Position numbers and translations under genes: made by a program
Source of the DNA: Pseudomonadota bacterium
GTDB taxonomy: Bacteria; Pseudomonadota; Gammaproteobacteria; Steroidobacterales; Steroidobacteraceae
Direction of reading: 5' to 3'
Assembly: GCA_025355105.1 (NCBI GenBank)
Contig: JANYAE010000080.1
Span: 1 to 39,097, forward strand
Length of the DNA stretch: 39,097 bases
Part shown: positions 8,258 to 16,047 of the stretch, in pieces
How the letters are laid out: every line of letters begins with the position of its first letter
Position numbering within the stretch: the stretch's first letter is position 1
Notes under the pieces: model-generated
Databases searched by the model: none
The model's input: only the letters and a program-made list of their open reading frames with translations
What the model was told of the DNA's origin: nothing

Positions 8258-8896
8258 TTACGGCATCGTCGCCGTGTAGACGACGCGGCCGTTGTTGGTA
8301 TTGATGCCGCCGAAGGTACCGGCCGGCACCGTCGCCGCGTTGGCGTACGCAAAGGTCCACTTGGCGTCCTGCACGATGACCTTGGTGGCCGGCGCCGTCA
8401 GCAGCACGTTGCCGCTGGTGGCGTTGGTCAGCGTCGGCGCGGGCAGCGCCGTGCCGGAGGTCAGCGTCGTCGCGGTGGTCGTGATCTGCGAGAACGGGAT
8501 GGTGTCGCCGGCGCCGTTGCTGAGCGCGCCGGTTGCCGTCGCGTTCAGCGTCACGTTGCCGCTGTTGCTGACCACCGCCGCGGTCTCGACGCCGCCGGTG
8601 AGGTCGCCGCCGGTACCCGCGATCGCCGTGCCCGAGCCCACCTGGGCCGCGGTCGGCGAGAAGGTGATCAGGTCGATGGCGTTGTTCGAGGTCAGGGCCC
8701 CGGTCGTGTAGCTCGAGCCGGTACCGACGCGCAGGTACAGGATCTTCGGGATGACGATCGAGAAATCGACGTGCGCGGTCGCGCCCGGGGCGGCGGTTGC
8801 GGCGCCGGTCTGGACGTTGGACTCGGCCGACGCCAATAGCGGCAGCGCGAGGGCCGCCACGCCGGCGAGGGTCTTGAGGGCTACCGATGGCTTCAT
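8258..8896 (-). CDS. Secreted subunit B, probable major subunit of the surface-assembly locus
   Basis: 212 residues with a standard signal peptide (LAGVAALALPLLASA, cleavage before ES). The mature chain is rich in Gly, Ala, Thr and Asn with no cysteine, as in many polymerising surface subunits. Blocks HVDFSIVIPKILYLRVGTG, GNVTLNATATGAL, GDTIPFS and a C-terminus VVYTATMP recur in the flanking genes. ATG 8896 is preceded by GGAAG at good spacing; longer frames reaching 9061 lack this support and were rejected. The 352 bases upstream contain a palindrome and AT-rich island that could be its own promoter. Calling it the major subunit is inference from its strong ribosome-binding site and composition. 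Confidence 0.7.
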   Translation of the reverse strand: MKPSVALKTLAGVAALALPLLASAESNVQTGAATAAPGATAHVDFSIVIPKILYLRVGTGSSYTTGALTSNNAIDLITFSPTAAQVGSGTAIAGTGGDLTGGVETAAVVSNSGNVTLNATATGALSNGAGDTIPFSQITTTATTLTSGTALPAPTLTNATSGNVLLTAPATKVIVQDAKWTFAYANAATVPAGTFGGINTNNGRVVYTATMP

Positions 8897-9248
8897 GATC
8901 TGCTTCCTGTGCTGATTGAGGGGTGCTGGGGCTCGACACGTTCGGGCGGACGGTCCGACCCACGTCCGTGGCTGCCTCGTGCGGCCCCGTGCGCGAGCGG
9001 AATACTTAGGGATTAAGTAAGCCTCGACATTGACCGGCGTCGCAGTTCGGGGCCGCGGCATTCAAGTTCGGGCGCCGATGGCCGATAGCGAGGCGCTTTT
9101 TGTGCGCCAGTTCGCATCGATCGCAGGCGCGCCGGCGCCCGGCGCAGCGCCGGCTGCCAGGCGCCAGCAGGCCGCGCCGGAATGGTAGCGGCCGGATTTT
9201 CAGGTGTGGGGAACGCGCGCGGCTCGCGCGCGGGCGGCGAGCGGCCGG
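8897..9248. other. Intergenic region upstream of subunit B with AT-rich palindrome
   Basis: 352 bases without a gene. An AT-rich island in otherwise GC-rich DNA lies at about 9000-9032. It contains a perfect inverted repeat, TACTTA-GGGAT-TAAGTA (9003-9019), about 107 bases before the subunit B start on the minus strand. This suits a promoter/operator region, but no matched -35/-10 pair can be assigned with confidence. The rest is GC-rich with nothing recognisable. Confidence 0.4.
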
Positions 9249-9734
9249 CTACGGCATCGCTACCGTGCAGACGACCGCTTGCAGGTCGACGATAGGCGCG
9301 CCGGAGTGGCTGGCGCCGCGAGCGATGACCCGCGGGGCGTCGCGCCGGCAGGCGGATTCGGCCGCGATCACGGAGCCGCGCCGGGCGCCAAGGAACATTG
9401 TGCCGCGGGCCCGCGGCAGGCTCTCAGGCCGCTCGCCGGCGGATTCCGGCGCGCTGGCCGTCAGCAGCACGTGGCGCGTGTTGCTGAGGATGCTGACCCG
9501 CGGCGCGGCGCCGGGCAGTGCCCCGGACGGCTCGACGCTGAGCGCGAGCACCGGCGGGATGATAATCCGGAAGTCAAGATGCGCGCTCGCGCCGACGCTC
9601 GCGGTCCGGGCGCCTGTCTGCAGGCTCGACTCCGCGCTGAGCGGCCACGGGACGAGCAGCGCCGTCGCCGCGACGATGCCGGCGAGCAGCGGCAGCGCGT
9701 GCCGGCTCCAGGGTTTTCCGTGATCACAGCTCAT
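9249..9734 (-). CDS. Short paralogue of subunit B (secreted)
   Basis: 161 residues with a signal peptide (ALPLLAGIVAATALLVPWPLSA, cleavage before ES). The mature start, ESSLQTGARTASVGASAHLD, lines up with ESNVQTGAATAAPGATAHVD of subunit B. FRIIIPPVLALSVE matches its FSIVIPKILYLRVG, and both end in a hydrophobic strand plus AMP/TMP. The middle is about 50 residues shorter, and the GDTIPFS block is absent and replaced by Arg-rich sequence. It may be a specialised minor subunit or a decaying copy. There is no strong ribosome-binding site before ATG 9734. It is first in the minus-strand series but separated from subunit B by 352 bases. Confidence 0.6.
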   Translation of the reverse strand: MSCDHGKPWSRHALPLLAGIVAATALLVPWPLSAESSLQTGARTASVGASAHLDFRIIIPPVLALSVEPSGALPGAAPRVSILSNTRHVLLTASAPESAGERPESLPRARGTMFLGARRGSVIAAESACRRDAPRVIARGASHSGAPIVDLQAVVCTVAMP

Positions 9735-10295
9735 AAGATTGGGGGCGCGTGCCGCCTCGTGACGAAGGGGCGCCGGGGCCCGGCCACCTGACCGGGGCTC
9801 ACGCGACCCACACTGGGCTTATCGACCGCGAGCGCCGCCACTGAAGGCATCGCGAGCGGGCAGAAAGGCCCGATGCCGGGCCAGCACACGGCGCGCCGCC
9901 GGTGACGGCGTGCACAACGTCCTTATGTCAAACAGCGGCTTGCACGCGTCGATGCCCGTGGGCGCGGGGGCAGGGCGCGCGCCGTCACGCCTGCGGACCC
10001 GCGCCTGACGATGCGACCTGCGCTGCAGGGGTGCGCCAGAAGCTGCCGGCCGGTTCGATTCCGCGGCAGATAGGCTTAAGCTGCGCGCTCGGCCGGCCGA
10101 GCGCCCTCGCCGACGCGCGTGGGATCGCCCGTGCGCCGGCCACATCGACCAGCGGAGCCTGACCATCCTCGCCGACGCGTCTCCCTGGGCCAGCTCACCG
10201 CGATCCGCCAATAGCCGGCCGATGCTGTCGCGCCGGCCGCGCGACGCAGCTGCGCAGCCCGGCGGCGGTCCGGCTGCCGGCGACCGGGTCGGCAC
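9735..10295. other. 561-base gene-free region
   Basis: Lies between the divergent subunit A gene and the helicase gene. A TTGACA on the minus strand (9926-9931) sits about 190 bases before the subunit start, but no -10 follows at the right distance. Several GC-rich inverted repeats occur around 10085-10110. The helicase frame is closed upstream by TAG at 10212. Frames crossing the region translate to Arg/Pro/Ala-rich sequence typical of GC-rich noncoding DNA. I see no RNA gene or protein gene. Confidence 0.4.
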
Positions 10296-12248
10296 GTGAC
10301 GAGCCTCAACGCGGTCTTCGGCGCCGACGGGGCGCTGGCGCAGGCGCTGCCGGGCTTTCGGCCGCGACGTGGACAGCTGACGATGGCGCTGGCGGTCGAG
10401 GAGGCGCTCGACGGCCGCAGCAAGCTGGTGGTGGAAGCCGGAACCGGGACCGGCAAGACCTTCGCCTATCTGGTGCCGGCGCTGTTCAGCGGCCGTCGCG
10501 TGATCGTGTCGACCGGCACGCGGACGCTGCAGGACCAGCTCTATCACCGGGATCTGCCGGCACTTGGCCGCGCCATCGGCCGACCGGTGCGGGTCGCGCT
10601 CCTCAAGGGCCGCGCCAACTATCTGTGCCAGCATCGGCTCGCGCTCGTGCGCACGGCGCCGGAGCTTCCGGGCCTCGGCGCGCGCGGCCTGACGGCACTG
10701 ACGCGCATCGAGGCCTGGAGTCGCACCACGGTAGCCGGCGACATCGGCGAACTGGAGTCGGTGCCCGACTCGGACCCCGTCTGGCTGCAGGTCACCTCAA
10801 CCCGCGACAACTGCCTCGGCCAGGACTGCCCGGAATTTCGCGGCTGTCACGTTGCCGAGGCGCGCCGCGCCGCGCAGGCCGCCGACCTCGTGATCGTCAA
10901 TCACCACCTGCTGCTGGCCGACATGGCGCTCAAGGAGGAGGGCTTTGGCGAGCTGCTGCCGGGCGCGGATGCGGTGATCCTCGACGAAGCGCACCAGTTT
11001 CCGGACGTCGCCGCGCAGTTCTTCGGCACGCGCGTCGCCTCGCGGCCGCTGGTCGCGCTGGCGCGCGACCTGCTTGCCGAGCTGACGCGCGCCGGGTTGC
11101 TTGACGCCGCTGCGCGCCTGCCGGTCGATGCGCTCGAGCAGGCCACGGCGGCCACGCAGCGCGTGCTGTCGGGGCTCGGCGAGCGCATCGACTGGGCGCT
11201 GCTCCCGGACGCCGCGCTCGAGGCGGCGGCCGACGTCGCCGCGGCGCTCGAGCGCATCGCGGAGCATTTCGGCGCGCCGGCGCTCGAGGCGCCGGGCGTG
11301 CGCCAGTGTGCGCGGCGCGCGCTCGAGACCGCGGCGCGGCTGCGTGCGATCCTCGACGCCGACATCTCGGCCGGGCTGCGCTGGGCCGAGATCAGCGCGC
11401 GCGGCTTCAGCCTCGAGCTCACGCCCTTCGAAGTCGCGGCACGCCTCAAGACGCAGTTCGACGCGCGGCCCTGTGCCTGGATCTGTACCTCCGCAACGCT
11501 TGCCGTGGACGAGGACTTCGGCCACTTCACCCGACGCGTCGGACTTGACGACGCGCGCACGCTGCGCATCGCGAGCCCCTTCGACTACCCGAACCAGGCG
11601 CGACTCTACCTGCCCAAGGGCCTGCCGCAGCCGTCGGATCCTGCGTACACGGCGGCGGTGATCGATGCGGCGCTGCCGCTGGTGCGCGCCGCCGGCGGCC
11701 GTTCGTTCCTGCTGTTCACGAGCTACCGGGCGCTCGGCGAGGGCACGCGGCTGCTGCGTGCGCGGCTCCAGCCCGGCGACGACTTCCCGATTCTGGTGCA
11801 GGGCGAGATCCCGCGCGATGCGTTGCTGCGGCGCTTCCGCGAGCTCGGCAACGCCGTGCTGCTCGGCACCGGCAGCTTCTGGGAGGGCGTCGACGTCCGC
11901 GGCCCGGCGCTGTCGCTGGTGGCGATCGACAAGCTGCCGTTCGCGGCACCGGACGATCCACTGCTGAAGGCACGCCTCGAAGGGCTGAAGCGCGAGGGCC
12001 GCAATCCGTTCATCGAGTACCAGGTGCCGCAGGCCGTGCTCGCGCTCAAGCAGGGCGTCGGCCGGCTGATTCGCGACGGCGACGACTTCGGCGTGGTCAT
12101 GCTCGGCGATCCGCGCCTGCGCTCGCGCGGCTACGGACGCGCCTTCCTCGCCAGCCTGCCGCCGATGGCGGTCACCGAGGTTGAGGCGGAGGCCGTGACA
12201 TTTCTGCGCCACCATCTCGGCGCGCTCGCGCCGACGGGAACGCCGTGA
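10296..12248 (+). CDS. yoaA: ATP-dependent DNA helicase, DinG/YoaA family (Fe-S)
   Basis: XPD-like superfamily 2 helicase of 650 residues that unwinds DNA 5'-to-3' during repair. Visible: Q-motif region RPRRGQ, Walker A AGTGTGKT (48-55), and four cysteines placed for a 4Fe-4S cluster (Cys111, 173, 178, 184). The DEAH box is at 230-233. C-terminal motifs include FLLFTSYRAL, GTGSFWEGVDVRG and the arginine-finger motif QGVGRLIRDGDDFG. The length fits YoaA better than the longer DinG. The start is a GTG at 10296; an in-frame TAG at 10212 limits alternatives. Its TGA overlaps the GTG of tsaB (GTGA), so the two are probably co-translated. In E. coli YoaA works with the DNA polymerase III chi subunit; whether this holds here is unknown. 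Confidence 0.9.
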   Translation: MTSLNAVFGADGALAQALPGFRPRRGQLTMALAVEEALDGRSKLVVEAGTGTGKTFAYLVPALFSGRRVIVSTGTRTLQDQLYHRDLPALGRAIGRPVRVALLKGRANYLCQHRLALVRTAPELPGLGARGLTALTRIEAWSRTTVAGDIGELESVPDSDPVWLQVTSTRDNCLGQDCPEFRGCHVAEARRAAQAADLVIVNHHLLLADMALKEEGFGELLPGADAVILDEAHQFPDVAAQFFGTRVASRPLVALARDLLAELTRAGLLDAAARLPVDALEQATAATQRVLSGLGERIDWALLPDAALEAAADVAAALERIAEHFGAPALEAPGVRQCARRALETAARLRAILDADISAGLRWAEISARGFSLELTPFEVAARLKTQFDARPCAWICTSATLAVDEDFGHFTRRVGLDDARTLRIASPFDYPNQARLYLPKGLPQPSDPAYTAAVIDAALPLVRAAGGRSFLLFTSYRALGEGTRLLRARLQPGDDFPILVQGEIPRDALLRRFRELGNAVLLGTGSFWEGVDVRGPALSLVAIDKLPFAAPDDPLLKARLEGLKREGRNPFIEYQVPQAVLALKQGVGRLIRDGDDFGVVMLGDPRLRSRGYGRAFLASLPPMAVTEVEAEAVTFLRHHLGALAPTGTP

Positions 12249-12964
12249 AGATCCTGGCGCTCGACACCGCCACCGAGTCGTGCAGCGCGGCGTTGCTGAT
12301 CGACGGCCAGCTCACGAGCCGCGAGGAGCTGATCGGTCGCGGCCACGCCGAGCGCATCCTGCCGATGATCGACGCGCTGCTCACCTCGGCCGGCATCGGC
12401 CTCGGCGCGCTCGATGCGATCGCCTTCGGTCGCGGCCCCGGCGCCTTCACCGGCGTGCGGATCGCCGTCAGCGTGGCGCAGGGGCTCGCGTTCGGCGCCG
12501 GCCTGCCGACGCTGCCGGTCTCGGATCTCGCGGCGCTCGGTGCGCAGGCGCTCGCGCGCTCGAGTGCCGAGCGTGGTGCGCCCGGTGCCGCGGAGGCGCT
12601 GGTGGCGCTGGATGCACGCATGGGCGAGGTCTACCACGGCCGGGTGCGTCCGGACGCACGCCTCGGTGTGGTGCTATTCGAGGAGGGCCTTGCGCCGCCG
12701 GCGACGGCGTTCGCCGCCGCGCTCGAGCCCGGTTTGTGGCGGGTCGCGGCCGGGCACGGGTTTTCCGCCTATCCCGTGCTCGGCGAACGGCTCGCCGCGT
12801 CGCTCGCGGCCGTCTGGCCGGATCTGCTGCCGCGGGCCGCCGAGATCGCCTGGCTCGGCGCCGCGGCCCTCGCCGCGGGCCTGGCGGTGCCGGCCGAGGC
12901 GGCGGCGCCGGTCTACCTGCGCGATCAGGTGGCAAGCCAGTCCGGGCGGCCTCGGGCACAATGA
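12245..12964 (+). CDS. tsaB: tRNA threonylcarbamoyladenosine biosynthesis protein TsaB
   Basis: Non-catalytic partner of TsaD and TsaE in adding threonylcarbamoyl to A37 of ANN-decoding tRNAs; cytoplasmic, ASKHA (actin-like) fold. The N-terminus ILALDTATESCSAAL is the phosphate-1 motif of the family, followed by HAERILPMID, FGRGPGAFTGVRIA and GLAFG, all hallmark TsaB blocks. Its 239 residues are normal. The GTG start at 12245 overlaps the helicase stop by 4 bases, the common yoaA-tsaB type of arrangement in gammaproteobacteria. About 100 bases separate it from phoB, which has its own promoter. Confidence 0.95.
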   Translation: MKILALDTATESCSAALLIDGQLTSREELIGRGHAERILPMIDALLTSAGIGLGALDAIAFGRGPGAFTGVRIAVSVAQGLAFGAGLPTLPVSDLAALGAQALARSSAERGAPGAAEALVALDARMGEVYHGRVRPDARLGVVLFEEGLAPPATAFAAALEPGLWRVAAGHGFSAYPVLGERLAASLAAVWPDLLPRAAEIAWLGAAALAAGLAVPAEAAAPVYLRDQVASQSGRPRAQ

Positions 12965-12998
12965 CCGCGCCGTGACGGCGGCGCCGGCGCCGCCTGCA

Positions 12999-13032
12999 CG
13001 GTCACCGAAGTGTCACATTCGGCCGCTCTAAT
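12999..13032 (+). promoter_or_regulatory. Pho box and -10 element of the phoB promoter
   Basis: Two 11-base half-sites, CGGTCACCGAA (12999-13009) and GTGTCACATTC (13010-13020), fit the PhoB consensus of tandem CTGTCATAAAA repeats, above all in the GTCA cores spaced 11 bases apart. A TCTAAT -10 element follows at 13027-13032, six bases after the box, in the position typical of PhoB-activated promoters where the second half-site replaces the -35. The start point near 13039 gives a 26-base leader to ATG 13065. This indicates autoregulation of phoBR. Confidence 0.75.
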
Positions 13033-13064
13033 GGGGGGGTGTTCCCTTGCCGCAGGCACCTCGC

Positions 13065-13760
13065 ATGAGCCATCGCCAGATCCTGGTCGTTGAGGACGAA
13101 CGCCCGATCCGGGAGATGGTGGCGTTCGGCCTGCGCCGGGCCGGCTTCGACGTCGTCGAGGCGGAGGACACCCGGGAGGCACGGGCCCGCATCGCGGACC
13201 GCCGCCCGGACCTCGTGCTGGTGGACTGGATGCTGCCGGACATGAGCGGCCTCGAGCTCACGCGCGCGCTCAAGCGCGACAAGGACATGCGTGACGTGCC
13301 GATCATCATGCTGACGGCGCGTGCCGAGGAGCAGGACAAGATCAGCGGCCTCGAGGGCGGGGCCGACGACTACGTCACCAAGCCCTTCTCGCCGCGCGAG
13401 CTGCTGGCGCGGATCAACGCCGTGCTGCGCCGGAGCAGCGCCGCGAGCCGTGATGAGGTGGTCTCGGCCGGCGGCCTGTCGCTGGATGCCGCCGGGCACC
13501 GGATCATGGTGGGCGAGGCCACCGTGGCGCTCGGTCCGACCGAGTACCGGCTGCTCAGCTTCTTCATGACGCACCCCGAGCGGGTCTACGCCCGTGGCCA
13601 ATTGCTCGATCGCGTCTGGGGAGGTAACGTGTACGTCGAAGAGCGTACCGTCGACGTGCACATCCGGCGCCTGCGCAAGGCGCTCGAAGGCTTCGACTGC
13701 GACCGTTTCATCCAGACGGTGCGCGGCGCCGGTTACCGCTTCTCCACCCGTCCCGAGTAG
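13065..13760 (+). CDS. phoB: Phosphate regulon response regulator PhoB
   Basis: OmpR-type transcription factor of 231 residues (E. coli PhoB 229). The receiver domain has the acidic pocket Glu10-Asp11, phospho-acceptor Asp54 (VLVDWMLPD), the LTA switch threonine and the TKPF lysine. A C-terminal winged helix (about 132-228) contains [27 protein letters not shown] and [21 protein letters not shown] sequence. It binds Pho boxes when phosphorylated by PhoR at low phosphate. I chose ATG 13065 over the upstream TTG at 13047 because the promoter start point near 13039 would leave the TTG almost no leader, and because family members begin this close to ILVVEDE. phoR follows after 18 bases. Confidence 0.95.
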   Translation: MSHRQILVVEDERPIREMVAFGLRRAGFDVVEAEDTREARARIADRRPDLVLVDWMLPDMSGLELTRALKRDKDMRDVPIIMLTARAEEQDKISGLEGGADDYVTKPFSPRELLARINAVLRRSSAASRDEVVSAGGLSLDAAGHRIMVGEATVALGPTEYRLLSFFMTHPERVYARGQLLDRVWGGNVYVEERTVDVHIRRLRKALEGFDCDRFIQTVRGAGYRFSTRPE

Positions 13761-13778
13761 GCCGCCAGAAGCCCATCG

Positions 13779-15086
13779 ATGTCGCCTGCCTGGTCATTCG
13801 CGATCGCCCGCCTGCTGGGCGTCCTCGCGGTCGCGGTGGTCGTCGGCTTCTTTCTCGGCCAGGTCGAGCTGACGGTCGTCGCGGTGCTCGCCGGCTACCT
13901 CGCGCTGACCTTCGTCCGGCTGTACCGGATCGAGCGTTGGCTGCGACGCCGCCGCACCGAGTCGCCGCCGGACCTGCAGGGCGTCTGGGGCGACATCGTC
14001 GCGCTGATTATGCGCATCTATCGCCGCAAGCAGTTCCACAAGCGCCGCATCGTGCAGCTGTTTCGCGAGTTCCGGCGCATGACCTCGGCGATGCCTGACG
14101 GCGTCGTCGTGCTCGGCACCGACCGCGAGATCCTCTGGTTCAACCGCAATGCCGGACGATTGCTGCGGCTACGGCGCAAGGTCGACTTCGGCCAGCGGAT
14201 CGACAACCTGATCCGCCACCCGGACTTCGCCCGCTACGTGGCGCTCGGCGACAACTCGATGCCGGTCGTGGTGCGGGCCTCGCTCGACTCGGACGTGCAC
14301 CTCGCGCTGCAGATGGTCGCCTACGGCAGCCAGCAGCTGCTGCTGGTGCGCGACGTCACGCGCCAGGTGCGGCTCGAGTCGATGCGCAAGGATTTCGTCG
14401 CTAATGCCTCGCACGAGCTGCGCTCGCCGCTGACCGTGATCACGGGCTACGTCGACACGCTGGCGGACGACCCGGGCGTGGACCTGATGTGGCGCGGTCC
14501 GCTCGAGGAGATGCGGCGCCAGGCCGAGCGCATGCGCGCGGTCGTTGACGGCCTCATCGAGCTGTCGCGTCTCGAATCGACGTCCGGGGAAGCAGGCCAG
14601 GATCTGATCGACGTCGGCGGCATGCTGACGCTGATCCGCCGCGAATCGCTCGCGCTCGATCGTCATCCTGCCGACATCACGCTGACGCTCGCCTCGGACG
14701 CCAAGCTGCTCGGCTCGGAGCCAGAGGTGCATTCGATCTTCGCCAACCTGGTTTCCAACGCGATCAAGTACACGCCGCCGGAGGGACGGGTGGACATTCG
14801 CTGGCAGGTCGACGGCGACGGTGCGCACTTCTCGGTGGCCGACACCGGCGTCGGCATCGCCAAGGAACACATCCCGCGGCTCACCGAGCGCTTCTACCGC
14901 GTTGATCCCAGCCGCGCGCGCACCACCGGCGGTTCGGGCCTCGGGCTCGCGATCGTCAAGCACGCGTTGCAGCGCCACGGCGCGAGTCTCGCGATCGAGA
15001 GCGCGGAGGGTGTCGGCAGCACCTTCACCTGCCACTTTCCGGCGCAACGCGTGGTCGCGCGCACGCCACTCGCCGCCAACGGCTGA
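13779..15086 (+). CDS. phoR: Phosphate regulon sensor histidine kinase PhoR
   Basis: 435-residue inner-membrane kinase. Two closely spaced hydrophobic segments at the N-terminus (about 5-48: FAIARLLGVLAVAVVVGFFL and LTVVAVLAGYLALTF) form a hairpin with almost no periplasmic loop. This matches PhoR, which senses phosphate through Pst/PhoU and not by a periplasmic sensor. A PAS-like region (about 100-185, MPDGVVVLGTDREILWFN) follows. The HisKA box FVANASHELRSPL has His212. The ATPase domain has N-box Asn327, DTGVGI and GGSGLGLAIVKH. It shares the phoB transcript. The next gene is 108 bases downstream. Confidence 0.95.
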   Translation: MSPAWSFAIARLLGVLAVAVVVGFFLGQVELTVVAVLAGYLALTFVRLYRIERWLRRRRTESPPDLQGVWGDIVALIMRIYRRKQFHKRRIVQLFREFRRMTSAMPDGVVVLGTDREILWFNRNAGRLLRLRRKVDFGQRIDNLIRHPDFARYVALGDNSMPVVVRASLDSDVHLALQMVAYGSQQLLLVRDVTRQVRLESMRKDFVANASHELRSPLTVITGYVDTLADDPGVDLMWRGPLEEMRRQAERMRAVVDGLIELSRLESTSGEAGQDLIDVGGMLTLIRRESLALDRHPADITLTLASDAKLLGSEPEVHSIFANLVSNAIKYTPPEGRVDIRWQVDGDGAHFSVADTGVGIAKEHIPRLTERFYRVDPSRARTTGGSGLGLAIVKHALQRHGASLAIESAEGVGSTFTCHFPAQRVVARTPLAANG

Positions 15087-15110
15087 GCGTGCCGTCGGCG
15101 GCGCCGGCGG

Positions 15111-15147
15111 CCGTCACAATGTCGTCTCGACACCGAAATCGTTCGGT
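15111..15147 (+). promoter_or_regulatory. Possible Pho half-site and small palindrome before the PlcP-like gene
   Basis: CCGTCACAAT at 15111-15120 is identical to ten bases of the second half-site upstream of pstC (28029-28038). The neighbouring 11 bases match the PhoB consensus poorly, so only one half-site is convincing. At 15132-15147 there is a perfect hairpin-forming repeat, ACCGAA-ATCG-TTCGGT, with no T tract after it. Either could be regulatory; readthrough from phoR is equally possible. Confidence 0.3.
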
Positions 15148-15194
15148 CACCGACGCCCCGCAAACTGGTTCAAAGCGGCGGCCCCGAGGATGAG

Positions 15195-16019
15195 ATGCGA
15201 GCTGCGATCCCGAAGCGCGCGAGGCTGCGGACGGTGTTCATTTCCGACCTCCATCTCGGCTTTCGCGGCTGTCAGGCGGACTACCTGCTCGATTTCCTCC
15301 AGCAGCTCGACACCGCGCAGCTGGTGCTGGTCGGTGACATCGTCGACCTCTGGAGCCTGAAGCGCAGCGTCTACTGGCCGCCAGCGCACCAGGACGTCGT
15401 GAGGGCGATCCTCGCGCTGGCGCGCTCCGGGACCCAGGTCGTCTACGTACCGGGAAACCACGACGAGGATCTGCGCGAGCTGTGCGGCGGCGAAATCGCC
15501 GGCATCGAGATCCGTCGCGACTTCATCCACGAGGCGGCCGATGGCCGACGCTACCTCGTGCTGCATGGCGACGACTTCGACGGCGCGGTCAAGTTCCCGG
15601 GCCTGCTCAAGGACTTCGGCGAATGGCTCTACGACGTGCTGCTGTGGGCCGGACGCGGCGTCCAGGCGGTGCGGCGCCGCTGCGGCTTCGGTCATTGGTC
15701 GCTGGCGTCGTGGCTCAAGCTGCAGGTTCCGGACGCACGACGCTACATTGAGCGCTTCGAGCATGCCGCGGCGCACGCCGCGCTGCGGCACGGCCTCGAC
15801 GGAGTGGTCTGCGGCCATATCCACCGGCCCGAGATCCGCATGGTCGACGGCATTCGCTACTGCAACGACGGCGACTGGGTCGAGCACTGCTCGGCGCTCA
15901 CCGAGGACCGGCACGGGCAGCTGACGCTGATCCGCTGGACCGATCGCGCCGCCGTGCGAAGTGCCGCGGCCGCCGAAGCCGCGCCGGCGCCGGTTGCGGC
16001 CCTCGATACCGCCGCCTGA
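15195..16019 (+). CDS. plcP: PlcP-type metallophosphoesterase (often annotated UDP-2,3-diacylglucosamine diphosphatase)
   Basis: Calcineurin-like phosphoesterase of 274 residues, no signal peptide. All metal-site motifs are present: SDLHLG (Asp18, His20), GDIVDLW (Asp48), GNHD (88-90), LHGDDFD (His124) and GHIHRP (208-210). The segments RGCQADYLLDFL, LKRSVYWPPAHQDVV and YCNDGDWVEHC resemble the PlcP group described in rhizobia and marine bacteria. PlcP removes the phosphate headgroup of phospholipids to give diacylglycerol during phosphate starvation. Automatic annotation usually calls such proteins LpxH. Context favours PlcP: it lies directly after phoBR and is followed 28 bases later by a GT4 glycosyltransferase of the Agt kind. 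The function is inferred from family resemblance and context and is not proven; a lipid A role is the alternative. Confidence 0.8.
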   Translation: MRAAIPKRARLRTVFISDLHLGFRGCQADYLLDFLQQLDTAQLVLVGDIVDLWSLKRSVYWPPAHQDVVRAILALARSGTQVVYVPGNHDEDLRELCGGEIAGIEIRRDFIHEAADGRRYLVLHGDDFDGAVKFPGLLKDFGEWLYDVLLWAGRGVQAVRRRCGFGHWSLASWLKLQVPDARRYIERFEHAAAHAALRHGLDGVVCGHIHRPEIRMVDGIRYCNDGDWVEHCSALTEDRHGQLTLIRWTDRAAVRSAAAAEAAPAPVAALDTAA

Positions 16020-16047
16020 TCCGACCACCGCGCACCGCGCACCACCG

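Noticed and set aside
7529..9734. Spore coat U (Csu-type) pilins as identity of the three subunits
   Set aside because: Subunits A and B have no cysteine in the expected places and the characteristic SCPU strand motifs were not seen; kept as unnamed.
9926..9931. TTGACA as promoter for the short subunit gene
   Set aside because: No -10 element at 15-19 bases and about 190 bases from the start codon.
13047..13064. Upstream TTG start for phoB
   Set aside because: The mapped Pho-type promoter would leave about 8 bases of leader, and the extension is outside the PhoB family length.
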